Assembly (NCBI RefSeq): GCF_020539865.1
Contig: NZ_JAJBQV010000001.1
Location: 124,001-188,000, forward strand
DNA: 64,000 nucleotides
Origin: Megasphaera elsdenii
Lineage (GTDB): Bacteria; Bacillota; Negativicutes; Veillonellales; Megasphaeraceae
Reading direction: 5' to 3'
The notes beneath the pieces are model-generated. The model saw only the letters and a list, made by a program, of their open reading frames with translations. It did not search any database and was not told where the DNA came from. Shown piece by piece: positions 45,690 through 55,289 of this stretch (position 1 is the stretch's first letter; every line of letters starts with the position of its first letter). Both the position numbers and the translations under genes were made by a program.

Positions 45690-46724
45690 TCAATGGAGCA
45701 GGAAATACGGGCGAACGCCGTTGACACTCGACGCGTAGTCGCAATCCGCCTCGCCATAGCTGTGCGCAGCCGCGAAAAAAGCGGCGCTCGCTACATCACG
45801 CAGCCAACACCATGAATTTCTTGTGAAGTTCTGCCCGTATCTAAATGCTGCGATTTGTTTGTTACAATCATAGGTGTCTCGGCCTGATGAGGCAAAAGGC
45901 GCGTGGCCATACATCATGGCTTCGTTAAAAAGATTGACTGTAACATTCGTCCATTCCCCATCTGTATAAATCGTCGCACCATTGCCCATGCCGCCAGCTC
46001 CAGAATAAGCATTACTATCGATTGCTTTTGTCAGTCGTTCGCGATGTGTAAAAACGTGGTCTGAGCCGAACGCATTAACGATACCCGTTGTATATTTCGG
46101 AAGTGTCGTTGTCCACATCTCGCAATTCTGGTAGCCGCCCACGGTCGTATTCGTCGAGTTCATCCGTGCGGTCCCGATATTATCTTCAGGGAAAAGTACA
46201 ACATGGTGTGCAGTTGTCTCGGTGTCGCCGTGGTGCAGATGGTAGTCAAGGTCGCCGACAATCCATTTGACGTCGCTATACGTCGTACCATCAACCGTCA
46301 CGGACTTGATGATGTAGTCGCCCGGGAAAATGTCATCGAATGTTCCGGCTGCGATAGCTGTACTCATGTTGCCGCTGGTAAAGTATGATGTCAGGTCTTT
46401 GCCACGGTAAAAAGCGTTGTGAGAGGCGGCTGTATGGGGGATTACGCTACTTAAAATAAGCTCCGAAAGGTTTTTGATATCTGCGGTCGTTACTGTCAGC
46501 TTGTCGGCCGTCCCTGTTTCAATATCTGCGGTCGTTACTGTCAGCTTGTCGGCCGTCCCTGTTTCAATATCTGCGGTCGTTACTGTCAGCTTGTCGGCCG
46601 TCCCTGTTTCAATATCTGCGGTCGTTACTGTCAGCTTATTAGTATTGGTTTCGCCCCACTTTTTCTCCGCCGTTCCCAGGCTGCCTTCTCCGTCATTTCT
46701 TGGTACAATATTTCTTGTTGACAT
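45690..46724 (-). CDS. DGR target protein, C-type lectin-like adhesin
   Basis: A 344-residue receptor-binding protein whose last part is diversified. Residues about 30-85 consist of 15-residue repeats (LTVTTADIETGTADK). Residues about 150-344 look like the C-type lectin fold used by DGR targets: DGEWTNVTVNLFNEAMMYG, RDTYDCNKQIAAFRYG and the end ASAAFFAAAHSYGEAD...NGVRPYFLLH. The variable repeat covers residues 311-339, where nine residues differ from the template. It follows a tail fibre gene and so is probably the tip adhesin that decides host range. Confidence 0.93.
   Translation of the reverse strand: MSTRNIVPRNDGEGSLGTAEKKWGETNTNKLTVTTADIETGTADKLTVTTADIETGTADKLTVTTADIETGTADKLTVTTADIKNLSELILSSVIPHTAASHNAFYRGKDLTSYFTSGNMSTAIAAGTFDDIFPGDYIIKSVTVDGTTYSDVKWIVGDLDYHLHHGDTETTAHHVVLFPEDNIGTARMNSTNTTVGGYQNCEMWTTTLPKYTTGIVNAFGSDHVFTHRERLTKAIDSNAYSGAGGMGNGATIYTDGEWTNVTVNLFNEAMMYGHAPFASSGRDTYDCNKQIAAFRYGQNFTRNSWCWLRDVASAAFFAAAHSYGEADCDYASSVNGVRPYFLLH
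45708..45793 (-). repeat. DGR variable repeat (VR)
   Basis: The 86-base 3' part of the target gene that matches the template repeat at 45012-45097. Eleven substitutions, all at template adenines, alter nine codons (T to A; N to F, A, H, Y, D, Y and S; Y to C). The GC-rich segment coding for NGVRP is unchanged, as expected for the initiation of mutagenic homing. The pattern shows that the element has been active. Confidence 0.95.
46477..46641 (-). repeat. 45-base tandem repeats, about 3.7 copies
   Basis: Perfect or near-perfect 45-base units starting at 46477, 46522, 46567 and 46612, the last incomplete. Each encodes 15 residues (KLTVTTADIETGTAD). They lie in the N-terminal stalk of the DGR target protein. 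Identity at the DNA level implies recent expansion and predicts copy number changes between isolates. Confidence 0.92.
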
Positions 46725-46735
46725 GTTTTATCCTC

Positions 46736-47557
46736 CTAACTAACAATTTCTCTCGGCATAATGTCGCCGTTCTCATCTAATTCCCATCGCGACGAATATG
46801 TCGGGCTGATGCATGGCATTAAGTTCCCCGTTTCGTCTATTTCGAAGAAGTTTTCACCGTCAAGAGTAATTTTTACCCAGTTTGTTGAGTCGGTTGGTGT
46901 TTCGCCAGCAACATCAGTGCCAATGCAACGATATGTATTTCCGTCTGTGTAGGCAACGACAGTTGGATAGCTGTAAGTTGTTGACTCATTCCAGGCCGGA
47001 GCTGTAGCGGCAAATGAAGTAGCTGAATAGTTTCCCGCTTGTTCAGCCCGGTTTGTGGCGATGTTTGCCTGTGCTGTTGCTTTATTGGCTTCTTCTGTTG
47101 CTGCCGCGTGTTCGGCAGCGGCTTTTTGCATGTGATCCAGTGCTTCATAGGCATATGTCATAGCCAGGGCCGCTTGTTTTGTTGCTTCTTGTGCGCTGAT
47201 TGGAGCCAGGTTGGCGCGATAAATTGTTTCCTGAAGCATCATGATAATCCAGTCCATCCCTTTTTCGATGAGGGAAAAAGGTAAGCGGTCCGGCAGGTCG
47301 ATGTTGTTTTGCAGCGGTGTTTCTCTGGTTATTTTGATACGCGTATCGGCGTCTATGGCGTCGCCCGCTACTGGATAGGTATATTTGTTTTCGACGGTAT
47401 CGAATTGGTAGTTTGTCGTGATTTCTGTTTCGTTGCCGACGGTATCTACTAAGTAGCCATGTATATCACCTCCAATCCGGTATGGGTATGGGTAAGAAAA
47501 CGTTGTCGTTTCCCCATCGCCACGATACGTTATTGATACTTCTGTTGCTTGTATCAT
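46736..47557 (-). CDS. tail fibre protein with T7-like N terminus
   Basis: A 273-residue fibre. The N-terminal 110 residues (TYRGDGETTTFSYPYPYRIGG, RIKITRETPLQNNIDLP) match the virion-attachment domain of T7-type tail fibres. A coiled coil follows (AAAEHAAATEEANKATAQA), then a small CBM5/12-like module (WNESTTYSYPTVVAYTDGNT with NWVKI). It probably anchors the DGR-diversified adhesin encoded next. It overlaps the giant virion protein gene by four bases. Confidence 0.82.
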   Translation of the reverse strand: MIQATEVSITYRGDGETTTFSYPYPYRIGGDIHGYLVDTVGNETEITTNYQFDTVENKYTYPVAGDAIDADTRIKITRETPLQNNIDLPDRLPFSLIEKGMDWIIMMLQETIYRANLAPISAQEATKQAALAMTYAYEALDHMQKAAAEHAAATEEANKATAQANIATNRAEQAGNYSATSFAATAPAWNESTTYSYPTVVAYTDGNTYRCIGTDVAGETPTDSTNWVKITLDGENFFEIDETGNLMPCISPTYSSRWELDENGDIMPREIVS

Positions 47558-50500
47558 TTTTTAGCCTCCTTTGCTTTTTTCTTTTCTTCCTGGGCGCGCT
47601 CTTTAGCCGTTTTATATCGCCGGTCGAAGACGACGGCATTGGCCAGGGCCGTGAGACTGCGGTCGGTGTCTACCATGCTGAAGCGCATGAGGGACCAGAA
47701 GCCATCGGTCAGGGTGTCCGGCAATCCAACAAAGCGGTTCAAGGCGCGGTTTGCGGCGCGGGCTACATCGGTGGTGTCCTGATTCTTGGATGCTGCTGCT
47801 TTCAAGGCTTTCATGAGTTCGTCTACAGCAGATACGGCCAGGACGTTGCTACTGTCGTAGTTCGGCAATCCGAACATATGATTTCCGATGATTTCGGCCG
47901 CATCGCGGACGACGGGGATACCTTGTACAGTGTTGGTCATGGATTTGACGCCCATTTTTTTGAGCAGTTTGTCCAGGTCATCCCCGGATACGGCCGAGCG
48001 ATACAGCTGTTCAGATACGCTGTTCAGGACAATCCAGTACAGCATTGCGTTGAACATGGCCAGGCGATTGCCCGACTTCCACTTATAGCCCGCGTCGATG
48101 AGGGCATTCATAACGGTATTACAGTATGAGTAGAAGGGCGTAATCTGCGCGACGAGTCCATTTTTTCGTTGCAGTTCGGCCTGGTCTTTTACCATACCGG
48201 AGCCGAGCACGTCGCGAACGGCCTGGTCTGCTTCAAAGAGTGCCTGGTCGCGCATCAATTTTTCGTCCGTCTTCCCAGCGTCGATTTGCTGCCGAAGGGA
48301 TTCTTCATACTGATATTTCCACAAGGCCAGGCTGCACATGAGGTCTGTTTCGGTGATGAAGAAGTAGCCGTAGCGGTTGAGTGCGTCACGAGCTATACGC
48401 GCCTTCTGTCCTGCCCGGCTGGTGTTTTTCGGCATAGTCAGGCGCATTTTCTGCTGCATGTCTTTGTCTATGGTGTTGATACGGTCCGCCATGAAAGGTG
48501 AGTGTTCCATGACAAATCGGCGATTCCGATTGTAGGTCGGCGTCCCTTTATAAAACCCAATGCCAAAATTCACCATGGCTTTTACTGTATTCCATGGCCC
48601 AATGCGGTTCATCATCGGTAGGATGTTCAAGCCGTTCAAGACGGCTGTACTGGTTCGATAGGCCATAACAGCAAAGGTCGTGTTGCGACGCATGTTTTCC
48701 AGCATGCGGGATATTTTATCGGTCTTCTGGACGTCGGTTTTCCAGCAGTCTTTTGCCCATTGTTTAAGGGACGCGTACGTTTTCATGCCATAGTTTTCCT
48801 GAACAGCCGCTTCCACGTCCGGATGTGATATTAATTTGTACACATCGGTTACAGCTTCGCGCATACAGATATGGTGAATGGCTTCGTTGACCGCTGATGG
48901 CCATACATCCAAACTCTTATAAAGAATCTGGTTCTTGACTTGCTTCACTCGTTTCTTCGTACTGCCCATACCAATACCCATGGTCGAAGAGCCGGACAGC
49001 TGTGTCTTGACAATGTCATCCAACTCCATTTCATTGGTCCGCGTCGTGAGCTGAGGGTCGTAGACAATCGGATAGTACCCGCCGCTCACTTTGCGGCCAT
49101 TGATGGTATACGGTTTCGCCCGGACACGCCCCATACCAGAGCCGTACAAGCGTTCCTGGACTTTATTCCGCTCCGGCCAGTATTGTTCCAGCTGGCCCCA
49201 GATTGCTTCCAAGAAGTCCAAGTCCTTATTGCTTAAAGCCCGCGAGAAAATATCCTCAATCGTAGCTTCATTGGCCTTCTGTGCTTCGTTCTTGACGTGT
49301 CGGTTCGCTTCATCAAGGACGCGCTGCCGGCCTTCCTGGTTGCCCCAGTTCAAAGCCATGACGAGGAGCTGTTCTTTCGTGAACCGTTCGACGCTGCCGA
49401 CAGCATACAGTTTCTGGCTACGCATCTTCCGCCACTCCGTATTCGAGTATATATGATAGATCCGCGCAAATTCCCGACATGCTTCCTGCTGCATAGTGAG
49501 TTCCCGCCGGCTGGCCCGGTCTATAGGCTTATAGATGAATTGCATCCAATCATTACCCATATTTCGCAACAGCGTTTCAATTTTTGTCAGCGATAGCAAA
49601 GCGTCGCTGAGCAGTTCTTTTCCCCGGCCTTTACGGTTCTGGTCGTTCCGGTTCTGTTCGGCATCCCAGTTTTCCCGGTGTGGCAAGGATTGCGCCAGGC
49701 GGGCAGCGGCGTCGGAAATAGCGATGACGCTGCCGTCTGTATCGGTAAGGGTGTTGGCTTCGTAATCGCGGCGGGACACTTTATTGACAGCCCGGATAGC
49801 TTCGTTAATGTCCCGGAATTGAGCCATCGTTAGGTCTTTGTCGTATTGAATACGGTCTTTGCCGTCGACAATGGCACGGATCCACGGTGCCACCATGGCG
49901 TCTGGGTTCGGTGCCGTGTCCTGTCCCGTCGCATAGTCCGGCGAAAGGTCCCTATAAATGTAGTCCCAGTTCAATGGTGCCGGGTTGCCGTCCTTATCCA
50001 GCGGAGGCCGGCCGTCGCGGTCAGTCATGCCGAGGTTATAGGCCAGATGTTGGATGAAGTACCTTGCATGAGGTCCCATGCGCGCCGGATGGTCGGCACG
50101 GCCTAATTGTTTAAGTATTCCTTTGATACCGTATATTTCCTGGCCATTCATATCGAGGGAACCGCTTTCTCCAGCCATGGCCCGGCGAATATAATCGGCA
50201 TTATCTTTGGCGGCCCTGGCCATAGCATAGAATTTCTGTGCATTGGCCTTTTCCATGACTGCCTGTTCGAAAGATCCAGCACTCATGTACTGGTCTGCAC
50301 GGTGACTGGCTGCTTTCGCTTTCATTTCATAGTGCCGCCAGACGATCGCGTCGTTTACTTTCATGGCATCCAGTTCCTGTCGGGCCAGCCGCAGGGTTGC
50401 CGTATAGGTCCCCTGGACCATGTCGCGTGCCTGGTTGAGTCCATGGATGACGTCGTTCAGCGAGTCTTTCAACTCTTTGATTGTATGGTCGTTTTCGGCT

Positions 50501-53500
50501 TTTGTCGCCGCTGCTTTCTCATCCTTTTCGGCCAGGCGTTTCTTGAGGTCTTTGATCTGCTGGTTCTTCGTCAGAATACTGTTTTTCAGGGCGCCTTTTT
50601 GGGCTTCGTTCTTATCGTATTCGACGCCTAGGATTTTTCGCAGCTGTGCGGCAATTTCCGCATCCGTACCGGAGACGCTGCCGACTTCCCGCAGAGCCTT
50701 TACACATTCGGCGATATAGCCGTTCATTTTGCGGCGCATGGCCGCCGTTTCCAGCTGATTCAGGGCCATCTGCCCGTTAGTCGAGGCCAGCATTTCGTCC
50801 GCTTCCGCGCGGATCATTTCCGGCGTCATGGCCATGTCTTCTTCGTAGGTCTTGCGGACGGAGTCGATATAGGCATCGGTCCGCTCTTCCATGGTGCCGC
50901 CGGCGTCTCTTAAAGCTTGTCTGAATTCGGCATCATTTTCATAGCCAAGTTTTGCCAGGATACCGGCGCGGGCTTCTGGCATATTATTGCAGATGTTTTC
51001 GTACTGGTAAATGGGATTTTCCGCGCACAACTGTTTCTGGTAGCTGATACGCTCTTCTTCTAGCCCCTGCTGCCGCTCCAATTCGTCACGTTGCCGGGCT
51101 TCTTCTTCGTACTGGGAAAGCAACTTTTCCTTACATTCTTCTTTGATTTTTTCGGCCCACTTCTTTATCATGTCCCCTTCGCTGCCGGAGAGATCCCCGG
51201 CGAAGCCTTTGCGGTTCCATGCATCGAGTTCGCGCAGCCGTGCCCAGGCTTCTATTTCATCGTCTGACGCAAGCATCCGGTCCATGACACGGCGCACGTC
51301 GTCGGACGGTTCTTTGCCGAGGTTGGTCAAATCCCGGTAGATACTGACAAGCCACTTCTTGAAACGGCGGAAAGGGCCTTGTAATTCTTTGACCGGTGCT
51401 TTCCCTTCGGCGATGTAGCGTTCAAAGCCGCGGGCAAAGCGTTCCTGCATCCAGCGTTCTTCGGTGACTTTAACGGCCACAGTATCGCCACTTTCGCGGG
51501 CCTTCCGGATAGCGGCTTCATAGCCTGCAAATTCTTTTTCCAGGATTGTTCCTTTGTAGTCATCCAGTCTGCCATCAGCATAAGACGCCCAGTCTTGAAT
51601 CGTATGCCAGTCCTCGACAAGCTGTTTCGGCACTCCTTCTTCCTGCACCATGCGTTCCATTTCCGTCAAATACATATGGGCTGATTCATGGATAAAAGAA
51701 GACTGGTCCGCTGCATCAAAGAGATGGATAGCACCAGAGTTAGAGTCAAAGGCCCCACGGATTTTCCCCTGACGGTATGCCCGTTTATATCCATCAGAAC
51801 CTATGTACATGACACCTCCGGTTTTGTTATCTCCAAAATAGATTCCATAATTGGGGGTACCATCGGAATTGACATAAGGCCTCCCCTGCCAATCATTGAC
51901 ATGCTGTAATAACACTCGTATACTAATATTAGAAGAATCAATATTTAGTAATGGCTGGTTAGACCCTTGCTCTTTCGAGGAAGAATTTCCAGAGGTACTG
52001 CTAAATATTGATTCTTTTTTATTGGAAATATCATATGCTTTTAGGGATATATATTCACCGCCTTCTACGAGAAATCTATTTCTTAAGTCCTTTACTGTTA
52101 CCTTTACTAAATAAATTTCATTATTCATTTTTACCAAAGAAAAAATCAACGATATTTTCTTTGCTTTACTGTGCCTATCAATATGATCTTCTGCCCATAT
52201 TCCATTCTTTATAATTGCTGGAATAGCCTCAATCATTTCGTAATGAGCAGTGTTACTCCTGTTTACCTCGCTCCCTTCAGTACTAGTCTTATTGGCTTTA
52301 AAATGATTGATTGAATCTTTATTAACAATGACTTTATTTCCTGTCGCTTCATTGACATAGGGAATATATTCACCTTTGTCGTTTTTCTTAGAAACAATGT
52401 CATCTTCGACAGTACCAGGCAGTTTACGGCGCAAGTCCTTCCAGTCCATACCTGCATATTTTTCTTTAATCGTAATGACCGGCGCCGGGGCATCTAAGTT
52501 AATGGATGTGTTAGTTATCGGTTGTCCAAATTGGACATCGCTTCCGGTTCCGCCAATGTGGATGGGATGAGCAGCGGCAAAGTCTTTAGCCGTGTAAGCT
52601 GTATCGCCGTAGTCCCGGCGGATTTTTGCCCACCGTTCGGCCATGCGGGCGTATAGGTAGGCGTTTTCTTTGGCTGCCTGAGATACGGCCTGGTTTCCCT
52701 GTTGGAAGGTTTTTACAGCATCCTGATAAACGGCCGCGCCTTCTTTGCTGAAGGTCTTACGAAGGGCGTAGTCACTATGGCTGAGTTCTTCGAATTTTTC
52801 GCCCATATCGCGCAATGTTTCATAGCGCTGTTTAGCAGCTTCCACGTTGGCATCCCATTGTGGCAGGAGTTCCGGCGATGACGCTGCCAGTTCCGCCCGT
52901 TCGTTCTTATAGGCCACATCAAGCATCTGCTCTTTCGTCGCTTTACCGCCGTACTCTTTATACATATCGCTATACCAGGGTTCATTGTTACTCATGCGAT
53001 AGCCACGTCCGGTCTGGACGTTATCATGACCGTCTGTATCGGCCACGATAATAGACACGCCCTGGGGCTTGTAGGTCCAGTAATACTTAAAATTGACTGC
53101 GTCTTCATATTGCTTACGAGCGTCTTTCAGCGCTTCTTTGTAAGAAGATTGCAAGTCATAGGGATTGCGATAGACGACATCACGGGCAGCATCCTGTTCG
53201 ATGGCATCGGCATCCTTGAAATGTTCCTGCATGATTTCTTCGGAGATGGCATCGCTCTTATCGTTGGCAATGTCGCGAAGTTCCTGTGCCAGAGCATCCA
53301 TGCGCTGCTTCCGTTCGCGAAGCGCTACCAAATGCGTACCGCCCTGGTTCATGGTAGACGCATCCATGAGGGTATTCGTATCAAACGATTCATCGGCCCG
53401 CTGCGCAAAGACGCCGGTCTTGATTTCCAGATCTGTGCCATTCTGTACCGCTGTATCTACCTGTTCCGGCGTCACTATATCGCGCTTTACGAGGTCGTTC

Positions 53501-55281
53501 AGTACGTTGACGCCTTCCGGAGTCCGGGCCAGCTCCTGGGCATCGGTGTAGATAGTGCCCATATCGTGCTGTTCGGCCTGGCTTTGGATGACGGTTTGAT
53601 ACGTGGACGGAGAATCTGTAGCCAGCTTATTGTCCAATTTATTAGCCACAAGGTCTGTAATCATTTGTTTTTCTACGTTGCGCTGATATTCTTCGCGCCA
53701 GGCGTCGACTTTGAGGCTGGCAATATTACGCATGGCGTTATAGTGCCCGACCGTATGCATGCCGGTTCCCATAGCGCCCATGCCGAGAGCGGCCGGGGCA
53801 GCATCCACCATAGCGTCGACGGCGTTGTTGAGCACATCGCCGACGGTGTTCCATCTTCCCTTATGATGGATTCCATATTCTACGTTGGTCGCGACGTCAC
53901 CGATGATGGACTGCACGCCTTCTTCCGTCAATTCAGACAGCGTCCCACGGGCGTACTGCTTCGCCCCTGCGAGGGCGGCGAGCTTAGCCAGGGCTAATTT
54001 CCCCTGGTTTACTACGTCCCGTTGAGCAGCCGCATTGGTCAGCAGAGATTTTGCGGCATCTTTGCCAAAGGCCGCTTTAATCGGACCATAGCCAAATTCC
54101 AGCAATCCCAATTCGACGGCCCCATTCAGCGCGCCGACGACGGCACTATCAGTCAGCATGTTCGCCCGGCTGTATAAAGGCTTGCCATTCGACTGTTGCT
54201 GTGCCATCTGCCAATAGCGGTCGGCCATGGATTGTTTGCTGATTTCATTGTACAGGCCGGTCCGTAACCCCCAGGCGGCCCCGGTCGCACCGGCGGCGGC
54301 CAAGATGGCAGCCGAGCCAGCCCCGAGTGTTTCCGGGCCAGCCGCGGCGGCGGCAGGAGCGGCCGTGGCCATAGCCAGGGCCATGCCCTTCGGGACATAC
54401 TGGAGAGCGCGCAAGCCCTGAGTTCCGTAAATGGTCAGCTGCTGCACGGTATCATAGACGATTTTCCCCAGTGCCGATGTGGGCCGGTCTTCTTCCTGGT
54501 AGGCTTTGAGACGCTGTGTGATTTCGTCGACTTCCGGTTTTACGGTATCCAGGTCTTCGCCATTGACAGCTTTCATCTGTGCATCATAGAGTTTCACCAT
54601 ATCGGAGCCGGAGTTAAATGCGTCAGCAAAGAGTTCACCCGCACTGTTGATGGCATCGCCGATACGTTCGAAGATGCTGCGAGTATCATTCAAGTCCCGG
54701 TGATTCCGCAAGGCCAGGGCCGCACCAACGGGGTTTTCCTGCCGGAATTTCGCCAACTCCGGATAGTATTTATCCAGCGTTTCCGGCGAATACCAGTTAT
54801 TGCCAGGAAGAAAGTCATTGATGGTCAATAAGGTATCTCGTTTTTTGGTTTCTTCCAAAAGTTCGGGATGATCTACCATATACTGCGGCGACACGCCGAG
54901 CATAGGGGCATAGGTATCGGCATCCTTGAGTACCTGCGCATTTTCGTTGAAAAGATTGCGCCAAATGTCGCGGGCCGAATCGACGACCCATTCAGCGGCC
55001 TTCTGCCATTCTGGCTTTTCTTGCGGCTCTGGTGGGTTCAAGTTACCCGTGATGGTTGGCGTTGTCAGTAAATCCGGTATTTTACGCATGACAGGCCGGC
55101 CGGATGCGATAATTTCCCCAATTTTCTCATCATTGGCGGCCGCTTCCTGGGCTTCGGCTTCATGCCGTTCAGCCGTTTCTTCTGCCGATGGCGTAATCAT
55201 GGCCTGCGTCTGTTCTTTGACAGGTGTTATTTTAAGGGCATCGCTCATATCGCCCGACGTATCAAAGGTATAGTCTGCCAT
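47554..55281 (-). CDS. giant polyvalent internal virion protein
   Basis: A 2575-residue protein in the place of the T7 gp16-type ejection protein. Features by rough residue: Ala-rich hydrophobic segment at 290-340; helical stretches up to 950; an AT-rich, compositionally foreign insert coding for about 974-1127 (ending NRFLVEGGEYISLKAYDI), which resembles domains of phage polyvalent proteins of the barnase/EndoU-like class; a zincin motif SFIHESAHMYL near 1200; a coiled coil near 1560-1634; and a C-terminal helical region. Such proteins are injected with DNA and can carry effector domains. The individual domain names are tentative; the virion role is inferred from position and size. Confidence 0.82.
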   Translation of the reverse strand: MADYTFDTSGDMSDALKITPVKEQTQAMITPSAEETAERHEAEAQEAAANDEKIGEIIASGRPVMRKIPDLLTTPTITGNLNPPEPQEKPEWQKAAEWVVDSARDIWRNLFNENAQVLKDADTYAPMLGVSPQYMVDHPELLEETKKRDTLLTINDFLPGNNWYSPETLDKYYPELAKFRQENPVGAALALRNHRDLNDTRSIFERIGDAINSAGELFADAFNSGSDMVKLYDAQMKAVNGEDLDTVKPEVDEITQRLKAYQEEDRPTSALGKIVYDTVQQLTIYGTQGLRALQYVPKGMALAMATAAPAAAAAGPETLGAGSAAILAAAGATGAAWGLRTGLYNEISKQSMADRYWQMAQQQSNGKPLYSRANMLTDSAVVGALNGAVELGLLEFGYGPIKAAFGKDAAKSLLTNAAAQRDVVNQGKLALAKLAALAGAKQYARGTLSELTEEGVQSIIGDVATNVEYGIHHKGRWNTVGDVLNNAVDAMVDAAPAALGMGAMGTGMHTVGHYNAMRNIASLKVDAWREEYQRNVEKQMITDLVANKLDNKLATDSPSTYQTVIQSQAEQHDMGTIYTDAQELARTPEGVNVLNDLVKRDIVTPEQVDTAVQNGTDLEIKTGVFAQRADESFDTNTLMDASTMNQGGTHLVALRERKQRMDALAQELRDIANDKSDAISEEIMQEHFKDADAIEQDAARDVVYRNPYDLQSSYKEALKDARKQYEDAVNFKYYWTYKPQGVSIIVADTDGHDNVQTGRGYRMSNNEPWYSDMYKEYGGKATKEQMLDVAYKNERAELAASSPELLPQWDANVEAAKQRYETLRDMGEKFEELSHSDYALRKTFSKEGAAVYQDAVKTFQQGNQAVSQAAKENAYLYARMAERWAKIRRDYGDTAYTAKDFAAAHPIHIGGTGSDVQFGQPITNTSINLDAPAPVITIKEKYAGMDWKDLRRKLPGTVEDDIVSKKNDKGEYIPYVNEATGNKVIVNKDSINHFKANKTSTEGSEVNRSNTAHYEMIEAIPAIIKNGIWAEDHIDRHSKAKKISLIFSLVKMNNEIYLVKVTVKDLRNRFLVEGGEYISLKAYDISNKKESIFSSTSGNSSSKEQGSNQPLLNIDSSNISIRVLLQHVNDWQGRPYVNSDGTPNYGIYFGDNKTGGVMYIGSDGYKRAYRQGKIRGAFDSNSGAIHLFDAADQSSFIHESAHMYLTEMERMVQEEGVPKQLVEDWHTIQDWASYADGRLDDYKGTILEKEFAGYEAAIRKARESGDTVAVKVTEERWMQERFARGFERYIAEGKAPVKELQGPFRRFKKWLVSIYRDLTNLGKEPSDDVRRVMDRMLASDDEIEAWARLRELDAWNRKGFAGDLSGSEGDMIKKWAEKIKEECKEKLLSQYEEEARQRDELERQQGLEEERISYQKQLCAENPIYQYENICNNMPEARAGILAKLGYENDAEFRQALRDAGGTMEERTDAYIDSVRKTYEEDMAMTPEMIRAEADEMLASTNGQMALNQLETAAMRRKMNGYIAECVKALREVGSVSGTDAEIAAQLRKILGVEYDKNEAQKGALKNSILTKNQQIKDLKKRLAEKDEKAAATKAENDHTIKELKDSLNDVIHGLNQARDMVQGTYTATLRLARQELDAMKVNDAIVWRHYEMKAKAASHRADQYMSAGSFEQAVMEKANAQKFYAMARAAKDNADYIRRAMAGESGSLDMNGQEIYGIKGILKQLGRADHPARMGPHARYFIQHLAYNLGMTDRDGRPPLDKDGNPAPLNWDYIYRDLSPDYATGQDTAPNPDAMVAPWIRAIVDGKDRIQYDKDLTMAQFRDINEAIRAVNKVSRRDYEANTLTDTDGSVIAISDAAARLAQSLPHRENWDAEQNRNDQNRKGRGKELLSDALLSLTKIETLLRNMGNDWMQFIYKPIDRASRRELTMQQEACREFARIYHIYSNTEWRKMRSQKLYAVGSVERFTKEQLLVMALNWGNQEGRQRVLDEANRHVKNEAQKANEATIEDIFSRALSNKDLDFLEAIWGQLEQYWPERNKVQERLYGSGMGRVRAKPYTINGRKVSGGYYPIVYDPQLTTRTNEMELDDIVKTQLSGSSTMGIGMGSTKKRVKQVKNQILYKSLDVWPSAVNEAIHHICMREAVTDVYKLISHPDVEAAVQENYGMKTYASLKQWAKDCWKTDVQKTDKISRMLENMRRNTTFAVMAYRTSTAVLNGLNILPMMNRIGPWNTVKAMVNFGIGFYKGTPTYNRNRRFVMEHSPFMADRINTIDKDMQQKMRLTMPKNTSRAGQKARIARDALNRYGYFFITETDLMCSLALWKYQYEESLRQQIDAGKTDEKLMRDQALFEADQAVRDVLGSGMVKDQAELQRKNGLVAQITPFYSYCNTVMNALIDAGYKWKSGNRLAMFNAMLYWIVLNSVSEQLYRSAVSGDDLDKLLKKMGVKSMTNTVQGIPVVRDAAEIIGNHMFGLPNYDSSNVLAVSAVDELMKALKAAASKNQDTTDVARAANRALNRFVGLPDTLTDGFWSLMRFSMVDTDRSLTALANAVVFDRRYKTAKERAQEEKKKAKEAKK

Positions 55282-55289
55282 ATTTCCTC

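Noticed and set aside
46474..46743. Plus-strand frame with repeats
   Set aside because: It only mirrors the 45-base repeats of the minus-strand DGR target gene.
53026..53997. 323-codon plus-strand frame
   Set aside because: Antisense to the giant virion protein, low-complexity translation, no start signal.
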